A stretch of DNA of 64,000 nt, from the NCBI RefSeq assembly GCF_963678635.1, contig NC_087065.1, positions 60,352,754 to 60,416,753 of the forward strand. The letters run 5' to 3'. This DNA comes from Symsagittifera roscoffensis (lineage: Eukaryota > Xenacoelomorpha > Acoela > Convolutidae). How positions within the stretch are numbered: the first letter of the stretch is position 1; each line of letters opens with the position of its first letter. Below the pieces are notes generated by a model. It saw only the letters and a program-made list of their open reading frames with translations. It was not told the origin of the DNA and made no database searches. Position numbers and translations under genes: made by a program. This document shows positions 57,801 to 64,000 of this stretch, piece after piece.

Positions 57801-60800
57801 ATTCCGCTTTTTGGGGGAGAAGGTGTAGTTTCGCTTGTCGGAGGAGAAGGTGTAGTTCCGCTTGTTGGGGGAGAAGTAGTAGTTCCGCTAGTTGGGGGAG
57901 AAGGTGCAGTTCCGCTTGTTGTGGGAGAAGGTGTAGTTCCGCTTGTTGTGGGAGAAGTTGTAGTTCCGCTTTTTGGAGGAGAAGGTGTAGTTTCGCTTGT
58001 TGGAGGAGAAGGTGTAGTTCCGCTTGTTGGGGGAGAAGGTGTAGTTTCGCTTGTTGGAGGAGAAGGTGTAGTTCCGCTTGCTGGGGGAGAAGTTGTAGTT
58101 CCGCTTTTTGGAGGAGAAGGTGTAGTTTCGCTTGTTGGAGAAGAAGGTGTAGTTCCGCTTGTTGGGGGAGAAGGTGTAGTTTCGCTTGTTGGAGGAGAAG
58201 GTGCAGTTCCGCTTGCTGGGGGAGAAGTTGTAGTTCCGCTTTTTGGAGGAGAAGGCGTAGTTCCGCTTGTTGTGGGAGAAGGTGTAGTTCCGCTTTTTGG
58301 GGGAGAAGGTGAAGTTTCGGTTGTTGGAGGAGAAGGTGTAGTTCCGCTTGTTGAGGGAGAAGGTGTAGTTCCGCTTGCTGGGGGAGAAGGTGTAGTTCCG
58401 CTTGTTGGAGGAGAAGGTGTAGTTGCGCTTGTTGGTGGAGAAGGTGTAGTTCCGCTTGTTGGGGGAGAAGGTGTGGTTCCGCTTGTTGGAGGAGAAGGTG
58501 TAGTTTCGCTTGTTGGAGGAGAAGGTGTAGTTCCGCTTGTTGGGGGAGAAGGTGTAGTTTCGCTTGTTGTGCGAGAAGGTGTAGTTCCGCTTGTTGTGGG
58601 AGAAGTTGTAGTTCCGCTTTTTGGAGGAGAAGGTGTAGTTTCGCTTGTTGGAGGAGAAGGTGTAGTTCCGCTTGTTGGGGGAGAAGGTGTAGTTTCGCTT
58701 GTTGGAGGAGAAGGTGCAGTTCCGCTTGTTGTGGGAGAAGGTGTAGTTCCGCTTGTTGTGGGAGAAGTTGTAGTTCCGCTTTTTGGAGGAGAAGGTGTAG
58801 TTTCGCTTGTTGGAGGAGAAGGTGTAGTTCCGCTTGTTGGGGGAGAAGGTGTAGTTTCGCTTGTTGGAGGAGAAGGTGTAGTTCCGCTTGTTGTGGGAGA
58901 AGGTGTAGTTCCGCTTGTTGTGGGAGAAGGTGTAGTTCCGCTTTTTGGGGGAGAAGGTGAAGTTTCGCTTGTTGGAGGAGAAGGTGTAGTTCCGCTTGTT
59001 GGGGGAGAAGGTGTAGTTCCGCTTGCTGGGGGAGAAGGTGTAGTTCCGCTTGTTGGAGGAGAAGGTGTAGTTCCGCTTTTTGGGGGAGAAGGTGTAGTTC
59101 CGCTTGTTGTGGGAGAAGGTGTAGTTCCGCTAGTTGGGGTAGAAGGTGTAGTTCCGCTTGTTGTGGGAGAAGGTGTAGTTCCGCTTGTTGTGGGAGAAGG
59201 TGTAGTTCCGCTTTTTGGGGGAGAAGGTGAAGTTTCGCTTGTTGGAGGAGAAGCTGTAGTTCCGCTTGTTGGGGGAGAAGGTGTAGTTCCGCTTTTTGGG
59301 GGAGAAGGTGAAGTTTCGCTTGTTGGAGGAGAAGCTGTAGTTCCGCTTGTTGGGGGAGAAGGTGTAGTTCCGCTTGCTGGGGGAGAAGGTGTAGTTCCGC
59401 TTGTTGGAGGAGAAGGTGTAGTTCCGCTTGTTGGGGGAGAAGGTGTAGTTCCGCTTGTTGGAGGAGAAGAGGTAGTTCCGCTTGTTAGGAGAGAAGGTGT
59501 AGTTCCGCTTGTTGGAGAAGGTGTGGTTCCGCTTGTTGGAGGAGAAGGTGTAGTTCCGCTTGTTGGGGGAGAAGGTGTGGTTCCGCTTGTTGGAGGAGAA
59601 GGTGTAGTTCCGCTTGTTGTGGGAGAAGGTGTAGTTCCGCTAGTTGGGGGAGAAGGTGTAGTTCCGCTTGTTGGAGGAGAAGGTGTAGTTCCGCTTGTTG
59701 GGGGAGAAGGTGTAGTTCCGCTTGTTGGGGGAGAAGGTGTGGTTCCGCTTGTTGGAGGCGAAAGTGTAGTTCCGCTTGTTGTGGGAGAAGGTGTAGTTCC
59801 GCTAGTTGGGGGAGAAGGTGTAGTTCCGCTTGTTGTGGGAGAAGGTGTAGTTCCGCTTGTTGTGGGAGAAGGTGTAGTTCCGCTTTTTGGGGGAGAAGGT
59901 GTCGTTTCGCTTGTTGGAGGAGATGGTGTAGTTCCGCTTGTTGTGGGAGAAGGTGTAGTTCCGCTAGTTGGGGGAGAAGGTGTAGTTCCGCTTGTTGTGG
60001 GAGAAGGTGTAGTTCCGCTTGTTGTGGGAGAAGGTGTAGTTCCGCTTTTTGGGGGAGAAGGTGAAGTTTCGCTTGTTGGAGGAGAAGCTGTAGTTCCGCT
60101 TGTTGGGGGAGAAGGTGTAGTTCCGCTTTTTGGGGGAGAAGGTGAAGTTTCGCTTGTTGGAGGAGAAGCTGTAGTTCCGCTTGTTGGGGGAGAAGGTGTA
60201 GTTCCGCTTGCTGGGGGAGAAGGTGTAGTTCCGCTTGTTGGAGGAGAAGGTGTAGTTCCGCTTGTTGGGGGAGAAGGTGTAGTTCCGCTTGTTGGAGGAG
60301 AAGAGGTAGTTCCGCTTGTTAGGGGAGAAGGTGTAGTTCCGCTTGTTGGAGAAGGTGTGGTTCCGCTTGTTGGAGGAGAAGGTGTAGTTCCGCTTGTTGG
60401 GGGAGAAGGTGTGGTTCCGCTTGTTGGAGGAGAAGGTGTAGTTCCGCTTGTTGTGGGAGAAGGTGTAGTTCCGCTAGTTGGGGGAGAAGGTGTAGTTCCG
60501 CTTGTTGGAGGAGAAGGTGTAGTTCCGCTTGTTGGGGGAGAAGGTGTAGTTCCGCTTGTTGGGGGAGAAGGTGTGGTTCCGCTTGTTGGAGGCGAAAGTG
60601 TAGTTCCGCTTGTTGTGGGAGAAGGTGTAGTTCCGCTAGTTGGGGGAGAAGGTGTAGTTCCGCTTGTTGTGGGAGAAGGTGTAGTTCCGCTTGTTGTGGG
60701 AGAAGGTGTAGTTCCGCTTTTTGGGGGAGAAGGTGTCGTTTCGCTTGTTGGAGGAGATGGTGTAGTTCCGCTTGTTGGGGGAGAAGTAGTAGTTCCGCTA

Positions 60801-63800
60801 GTTGAAGGGGAAGGTGTAGTTCCGCTTGTTGTGGGAGAAGGTGTAGTTCCGCTTGTTGTGGGAGAAGGTGTAGTTCCGCTTTTTGGGGGAGTAGGTGTAG
60901 TTTCGCTTGTTGGAGGAGAAGGTGTAGTTCCGCTTGTTGGGGGAGAAGGTGTAGTTCCGCTTGTTGCGGGAGAAGATGTAGTTCCGCTTGTTGTGGGAGA
61001 AGGTGTAGTTTCGCTTGTTGGAGGAGAAGGTGTAGTTCCGCTTGCTGGGGGAGAAGGTGTAGTTCCGCTTGTTGAAGGAGAAGGTGTAGTTCCGGTTGTT
61101 GGGGGAGAAGGCGTAGTTCCGCTTTTTGGGGGAGAAGGTGTAGTTCTGCTTGTTGTGGGAGAAGGTGTAGTTCCACTTTTTGTGGGAGAAGGTGTAGTTT
61201 CGCTTGTTGGAGGAGAAGGTGTAGTTCCACTTTTTGGGGGAGAAGGTGTCGTTTTGCTTGTTGGAGGAGATGGTGTAGTTCCGCTTGTTGGGGGAGAAGT
61301 AGTAGTTCCGCTAGTTGGAGGAGAAGGTGTAGTTCCGCTTGTTGTGGGAGAAAGTGTAGTTCCGCTTGTTGTGGGAGAAGGTGTAGTTCCGCTTTTTGGG
61401 AGAGAAGGAGTAGTTTCGCTTGTTGGAGGAAAAGGTGTAGTTCCACTTGTAGTGGGAGAAGGTGTAGTTCCGCTTGTTGTGAGAGAAGGTGTAGTTCCGC
61501 TAGCTGGGGTAGAAGGTGTAGTTCCGCTTGTTGGAGGAGAAGGTGTAGTTCCGCTTGTTTTGGGAGTAGGTGTAGTTCCCCTGGCTGTTGGAGATGGTGT
61601 TGTTCCGCTTGAGGTGGGAGAAGGTGTAGTTACACGTGTTGTGGGAGAATGTGTAGTTCCGCTTGTAGGAGAAGAAGGTGTTGTTCTGCTTGTTGGACCA
61701 TAAGGTGTAGTTCCGCTTGTTGGGGGAGAAGGTGTAGTTTCGCTTGTTGGGGCGGAAGGTGTAGTTCCGCTTTCTGGGGGAGAAGGAGTAGTTCCGCTGG
61801 TTAGAGGCGAAGGTGAAGTTCCGCTTGTTGTGGTAGAAGGTGTAGTTCTGCTGGTTGGAGGAGATGGTGTGATTCCGCTTGTTGGAGGAGAAGGTGTAGT
61901 TCCGATAGTTGAGGCAGATGGTTTAGTTCCGCTTGTTGCAGGAGAAGGTGTAGTTCCGCTTGTTGGCGGTGAAGGTGTATTTCCGCTTGTTGGAGGAAAA
62001 GGTGTAGTTCCGCTTGTTGTGGGAGTAGGTGTAGTTCCGCTTGCTAGGGGAGAAGGCGTAGTTCCGCTTGCTGTGGGAGAAGGTGTAGTTCCGCTTGTTG
62101 TGGGAGAAGGTGTAGTTCCGCTTGTTGGAGAAGAAAGTGTTGTTCTGCTTGTTGGAGCAGAAGGTGGAGTTGCGCTTGTTGGGGGAGAAGGTGTAGTCTC
62201 GCTTGTTGGGACGGAAGGTGTAGTTCCGCTTGCTGGGGGAGAAGGAGTAGTTCCGCTGGTTAGAGGAGAAGGTGAAGTTCCGCTTGTTGAGGGAGAAGGT
62301 GTAGTTCCGCTGGTTGGAGGAGAAGGTGTAGTTCCGCTAGTTGGGGCAGAAGGTGTAGTTCCGCTTGTTGGAGGAGAAGGTGTAGTTCCGCTTGTTGTTG
62401 GAGAAGGTATAGTTACGCTTGTTGGGGGAGAAAGTGTAGTTTCGCTTGCTTGGGCAGAAGGTGTAGTTACGCTTGTTGGAAGAGAAGGTGTAGTTTCGCT
62501 TGTTGGGGGAGAAGGTGTAGTTTCGCTTGCTTGGGCAGAAGGTGTAGTTACGCTTGTTTGAAGAGAAGGTGTAGTTTTGCTTGTTGGAGGAGAAGGTGTA
62601 GTTCTGCTTGTTGGACGAGAAGGTGTAGTTCCGCTTGTTGGGGGAGAAGGTGTAGTTCCGCTTGTTGTGGGAGAAAGTGTAGTTTCGCTAGCTGGGGCAG
62701 AAGGTGTAGTTACGCTTGTTGGAAGAGAAGGTGTAGTTTCGCTTGTTGGAGGAGAAGGTGTAAGTCCGCTTGTTGTGGGAGAAGGACTAGTTCTGCTTGT
62801 TGGAGGAGAAGGAGTAGTTTCGCTTGTTGTGGGAGAAGGTGTAGTTACGCTTGTTGGAAGAGAAGGTGTAGTTTCGCTTGTTGGCGGAGAAGGTGTAGTT
62901 CCGCTTTTTGGTAGAGAAGGAGTAGTTCTGCTTGTCGGAGGAGAAGGAGTAGTTTCGCTTGTTGTGGGATAAGGTGTAGTTCCGCTTGTTGTGGGAGAAG
63001 GTGTAGTTCCGCTTGCTGTCTGAGAAGGTTTAGATCCACTTGCTGTGGGAGAAGGAGTATTTCTGCTTGTTGGAGGAGAAGGAGTAGTTTCGCTTGTTGT
63101 GGGAGAAGGTGTAGTGACGCTTGTTGGAAGAGAAGGCGTTGTTTCGCTTTTTGGAGGAGAAGGTGTAGTTCCGCTTTTTGGGGGAAGAGGTGTAGTTCTG
63201 CTGGTTGGAGGAGAAGGTTTAGTTCCGCTAGTTGTGGCAGAAGGTGTGGTTCCGCTTGTTGGGGGAGAAGGTGTAGTTCCGCTTGCTGGGGGAGAACGTG
63301 TAGTTACGCTTGTTGGAAGAGAAGGTGTAGTTTCGCTTGTTGGAGGAGAAGGTGTAGTTCCGCTTGTTGGGAGAGGAGTTGTTCCGCTTGCTGTGGGAGA
63401 AGGAGTAGTTCTGCTTGTTGGAGGAGAAGGAGTAGTTTCGCTTGTTGTGGGATAAGGTGTAGTTACGCTTGTTGGAAGAGAAGGTGTAGTTCTGCTAGTT
63501 GGGGCAGAAGGAGTAGTTCCGCTGGTTAAAGGAGAAGGTGAAGTTCCGCTTGTTGTGGGAGAAGGTGTAGTTCCGCTGGTTGGAGGAGAAGGTGTAGTTC
63601 TGCTAGTTGGGGCAGAAGGTGTGGTACCGCTTGTTGTGTGAGAAGGTTTAGTTCCACTTGCTGTCGGAGAAGGAGTAGTTCCGCTTGTTGGGGGAGAAGG
63701 TTTAGTTTCGCTTGCTGGGGGAGAAGGTGTAGTTACGCTTGTTGGAAGAGAAGGTGTAGTTTCGCTTGTTGGAGGAGAAGGTGTAGTTCCGCTTGTTGGG

Positions 63801-64000
63801 AGAGAAGGAGTAGTTGCGCTTGTTGTGGGAAAAGGTGTAGTTCCGCTTCCTGGGGGAGAAGGTGTAGTTACGCTTGTTGGAAGAGAAGGTGTAGTTTCGC
63901 TTGTTGGAGGAGAAGGTGTGGTTCCGCTTGTTGGGAGAGAAGGAGTAGTTCCGCTGGTTAGAGGAGAAGGTGAAGTTCCGCTTGTTGTGGGTGAAAGTGT
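36541..64000 (-). CDS. Large secreted mucin-like protein, 3' part (5' end outside window)
   Basis: Twelve exons chain in phase from right to left: 64000(partial)-54971, 54794-54506, 45974-45798, 45368-45253, 44953-44685, 42701-42635, 42119-41964, 41130-41004, 40374-40051, 39673-39294, 37223-37058 and 36881-36541 (TAG). Order: a huge Pro/Thr/Ser array, a short Cys pair and beta-rich segment, a fibronectin-III-like exon, Cys-rich exons with TIL and VWC-like motifs, a C-terminal cystine knot, and an extra region of about 295 residues. PTS domain followed by TIL/VWC/CTCK is the C-terminal plan of gel-forming mucins, which are secreted, O-glycosylated and disulfide-linked through the knot. Signal peptide and N-terminal D domains would lie beyond 64000. 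Donors at 45798 (GTACGA) and 44685 (GTTCGT) were chosen to keep phase and are less certain. Confidence 0.85.
37058..37223 (-). CDS. Mucin-like exon: C-terminal extension, part 2
   Basis: Acceptor TGTAACAG, donor GACA|GTGAGT, phase 0 in and 1 out. It encodes GEAIVLKGDIAAGETGCEG and on to LRVLVARYD. One Cys; probably beta-rich. Confidence 0.75.
37770..37810 (+). repeat. Dispersed GCAAATAGCACAGAATGTTCC motif, copy 2
   Basis: GTAGCCGGTTATTGTGCAAA followed by TAGCACAGAATGTTCCAACC. TGTGC-AAATA-GCACA is a small stem-loop inside it. Confidence 0.65.
39050..39068 (+). repeat. Homopolymer run of 19 C
   Basis: Uninterrupted C tract within an intron of the mucin-like gene. Confidence 0.95.
39294..39673 (-). 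CDS. Mucin-like exon: C-terminal extension, part 1
   Basis: Acceptor GTTTCCAG, donor GAG|GTACGT, phase 1 in and 0 out. 126 codons with DFRFSFWDYQTASPLKNC, a YSVDCPGYF segment and QWTVANDVSLDIYFICED. Its three Cys, alternating hydrophobics and N-glycosylation sites (NVT, NDT) suggest an extracellular beta domain. Family not recognised. Confidence 0.75.
39726..39731 (-). terminator. Candidate intronic polyadenylation signal after the CTCK exon
   Basis: AATAAA on the minus strand, about 315 bases beyond the TAG at 40046-40048 and 53 bases before the next acceptor. It would end a transcript whose protein stops directly after the cystine knot. Confidence 0.45.
40046..40374 (-). CDS. Mucin-like exon: C-terminal cystine knot (CTCK)
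   Basis: Acceptor TTTTTTCAG, phase 1 in. It encodes WCEGECGRSTSIM (CxGxC knot motif), EECNCCKSKEI, VEFKCLVF and ECLCNMCDE, the Cys order of mucin/VWF knots used for disulfide dimerisation. Reading on gives Gly then TAG (40046-40048). Alternatively the donor GAGG|GTTAGC ends the exon at 40051 in phase 1, matching the next acceptor at 39673. I list the read-through end here and give both outcomes. Confidence 0.85.
41004..41130 (-). CDS. Mucin-like exon: Cys-rich, before CTCK
   Basis: Acceptor TTTTTAACAG, donor GACA|GTGAGT, phase 0 in and 1 out. It encodes EKCGTRCALIEVCCDLHHDV with four Cys and an N-glycosylation site (NLT). Confidence 0.85.
41254..41560. mobile_element. MITE-like fragment with CAGGGACGGATCTA end
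   Basis: The left end CAGGGACGGATCTAAAATTT resembles the inverted terminus of the element at 46415-46685, and GGTCGACCAAAATGATC recalls its interior. The right end is not identified. The CAGGGGCGGATC terminus is common in hAT-type miniature elements. Confidence 0.45.
41964..42119 (-). CDS. Mucin-like exon: VWC-like, second half
   Basis: Acceptor GATTTTTAG, donor GAG|GTAGGA, phase 0 both ends. It encodes GVGETIMNFTVPDAEMSK with three later Cys. The GE start continues the C.YNG..Y..GE pattern of VWC domains from the previous exon. Confidence 0.85.
42635..42701 (-). CDS. Mucin-like exon: VWC-like, first half
   Basis: Acceptor TTTTTTTCAG, donor TAT|GTAAGT, phase 2 in and 0 out. 22 codons: KCDAGKMNVTYGCRCSYNG and VEY. 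CRCSYNGVEY plus the next exon's GVGE is a VWC-like signature. Confidence 0.8.
42735..42775 (+). repeat. Dispersed GCAAATAGCACAGAATGTTCC motif, copy 3
   Basis: AGTAATTGGTTACTATG then TAGATAGCACAGAGTGTTCC, just beyond an exon boundary in the mucin-like gene. A weaker relative lies at 44032-44075. Confidence 0.55.
42776..44680. other. Intron of the mucin-like gene, no gene
   Basis: AT-rich with T/A runs. The ORFs seen are short and low-complexity. Nothing else recognised. Confidence 0.6.
44685..44953 (-). CDS. Mucin-like exon: TIL-type Cys-rich
   Basis: Acceptor TTCTCATGAG, phase 0 in. YKCVCAEGTYYDMVTESCV and KDECSC form the end of a trypsin-inhibitor-like (TIL) domain. LELAAFTGSKAAWNVIQLF and DMDDCALTPEL follow. 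Donor CACTT|GTTCGT (exon end 44685) keeps phase 2 for the next exon; the stronger-looking GTAAAA four bases on (end 44681) would bring the next exon into a stop. Confidence 0.82.
45253..45368 (-). CDS. Mucin-like exon: short Cys-rich
   Basis: Acceptor GGATTGTAG, donor TAC|GTACCT, phase 1 in and 0 out. 38 codons with GQNWCQYTCFGATNPELC. It lies between the C8-like exon and the TIL exon. Confidence 0.8.
45798..45974 (-). CDS. Mucin-like exon: Cys-rich, VWD/C8-like region
   Basis: Acceptor TGTTTTTAG, phase 1 both ends with donor GAGT|GTACGA. It encodes CIDLERNLTCGDFFFGSW, LNCDERDLAAPSISNNCMM and VHVCAGTCTPDEC. An overlapping stronger donor (GTGTAC, exon end 45800) would create an immediate stop in the next exon. 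N-glycosylation sites NLT and NVT are present. Confidence 0.82.
46415..46685. mobile_element. MITE with CAGGGGCGGATC-type inverted ends
   Basis: Left end CAGGGGGGATTTAGAGGGGG, right end CCTAGATCCGCCCCTG. The interior has two TCGAGAAA..TCCTAGATC repeats and GGTCGACAAAATTTACAAG. No ORF of note. A diverged interior copy occurs near 53100-53160 (GGTCGACAAAACTTTCGG). Target duplication not evident. Confidence 0.65.
49140..51115. repeat. Inverted repeat pair about 1.9 kb apart in mucin intron
   Basis: GGGTTGAGTGATATATCAT and CCCTTTCCGTCGTAACT at 49140-49182 recur in reverse complement at about 51073-51115 (CACGACGGAAAAGG, ATATGATATATCACTCGACC). A third partial copy (CCCTTCCGGTCGTGATTCGA) is at about 49325. 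The interval has no transposase. This may be one element with inverted ends or two copies of a small repeat. Confidence 0.5.
49635..49679 (-). repeat. Dispersed GCAAATAGCACAGAATGTTCC motif, copy 4
   Basis: On the minus strand: AACAAGGATAGCCGGTTACT, GTGCAAATAGCACAGAATAT and TCC. This is the best-preserved copy. A weaker plus-strand copy lies at 50600-50630. Confidence 0.65.
51743..52209. repeat. Tandem duplication within mucin intron
   Basis: The block at 51743-51895 (ACCGAAATTTATGACATTTC, CAATCAGCCAGCTAACC, CTCAGAACCGAAACGAGG) recurs at 52052-52209, about 310 bases on. The flanking AAGGTCGTAACTAATGAATT also repeats (51594 and 52036). A GC-rich insert with a run of G separates them. Confidence 0.85.
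53867..54078. mobile_element. Foldback element with iterated CGACAACTCGCAACAAAA ends
   Basis: The left end has CGACAACTCGCAACAAAAGA and a second CAACTCGCAA. The right end carries three reverse-complement units (GCGAGTTGTC, ACGAGTTGTCTTTTG, TTGCGAGTTGTCG). The middle is about 130 unrelated bases. The iterated unit resembles that of the element at 21429-22249 (GCGACAATTCGTAACA). Confidence 0.7.
54506..54794 (-). CDS. Mucin-like exon: fibronectin-III-like
   Basis: Acceptor ATGTTATAG, donor GACC|GTAAGT, phase 0 in and 1 out. After DPLPPPVQAAEAEF comes SVAFTWSLPTPEDDVEIQ and RIYLYVISD, the Trp and Tyr pattern of an FN3 domain. It ends with LHCSDSCDDF. Placed between the PTS array and the Cys-rich part. 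Confidence 0.82.
54971..64000 (-). CDS. Mucin-like giant exon: PTS tandem array plus short Cys segment (partial)
   Basis: Open on the minus strand from the window edge to donor AAG|GTTGGT (phase 0), more than 9 kb without a break that I could find. Bases 64000 to about 55265 are tandem 27-bp units encoding PSPPTSGTT and close variants (Ala, Ile, Phe-free, no Cys), the hallmark of a densely O-glycosylated mucin domain. The array runs into TTTTMRSTSYVRTTSTATET, then CAICSV, a second Cys in EQCHESVNQIK and a beta-like segment LDGSLYLVTFSDFGSGY. The frame is constant: all indels seen are multiples of three (a 3-bp loss occurs near 59512 and again near 60346). No upstream start or intron is inside the window. 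Confidence 0.9.
55265..64000 (-). repeat. 27-bp tandem array, about 320 copies
   Basis: Unit length is 27 bases (nine codons). The plus strand of the unit is very G/T-rich and poor in C. Variants form higher-order patterns, including a block of about 834 bases repeated from about 59140 to about 60790. Right of about 61560 the units are more diverged, but the frame is kept. Confidence 0.97.

Noticed and set aside
60319-61446. Minus-strand LLPQQAELH-type repeat ORF of 375 codons
   Set aside because: A second minus frame of the same array; it is not continuous with the downstream Cys-containing exon and breaks at repeat variants.
55242-61703. 2153-codon plus-strand ORF with a GEGVVPLVG repeat
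   Set aside because: It is the antisense of the mucin array; the minus frame is spliced in phase to downstream exons, while this frame has no flanking exon support and ends at a chance stop.
55265-64000. Repeat array considered as CRISPR or satellite DNA
   Set aside because: Units are contiguous without spacers, keep a reading frame and join a coding exon; it is a coding minisatellite.

Overview
This window is eukaryotic nuclear DNA from an animal, most likely an invertebrate. It is AT-rich. Its genes are split by GT-AG introns whose reading phases fit from exon to exon, and they encode animal-specific proteins: a MAGUK scaffold with L27-PDZ-SH3-GUK domains and a mucin with a PTS domain followed by a cystine-knot C-terminus. 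The lineage cannot be fixed from the sequence alone. No bacterial operon, rRNA, convincing functional tRNA or CRISPR array is present.

Layout. (1) 1-6000: retroelement debris, comprising a Penelope-like element on the minus strand (about 534-3500) with pseudo-LTR repeats and an inverted end copy, a decayed non-LTR retrotransposon on the plus strand (about 3740-5000), and an unassigned decayed ORF region (about 5180-5940). (2) 6000-13800: intergenic, mostly non-coding, with dispersed repeats and two weak coding candidates. (3) 14577-26318: a complete MPP2/MPP6/Varicose-type gene on the plus strand with ten coding exons and 1090 residues, including an unusual N-terminal extension of about 500 residues with two dynein-light-chain-type TQT motifs. 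(4) 26320-36540: intergenic. It holds a tRNA-derived SINE with target-site duplication, a crippled Ty3/Gypsy-type element (28749-33611) and a near-perfect hairpin element. (5) 36541-64000 and beyond: the 3' part of a large secreted mucin-like gene on the minus strand. Its 5' part is outside the window. Twelve exons can be chained by splice phase.

The rightmost mucin exon is the most striking object. It is more than 9 kb long and is a 27-bp tandem array (about 320 copies) encoding the nine-residue unit PSPPTSGTT on the minus strand. The very long plus-strand ORF over the same bases is an antisense shadow. The array runs in frame into a Cys-containing segment, a fibronectin-III-like exon and then TIL, VWC-like and CTCK-like Cys-rich exons. 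After the CTCK there is both an immediate stop with a polyadenylation signal and a phase-matched donor leading to three more exons, so two alternative C-termini are likely.

The two host genes are convergent: both 3' ends face the Gypsy-bearing region at 26.3-36.5 kb. They are otherwise unrelated: one is an intracellular junction scaffold, the other a secreted glycoprotein. Their introns carry several families of small inverted-repeat and dispersed elements, some shared between them. All exon models were built by eye from splice motifs and phase, with no transcript or homology search.
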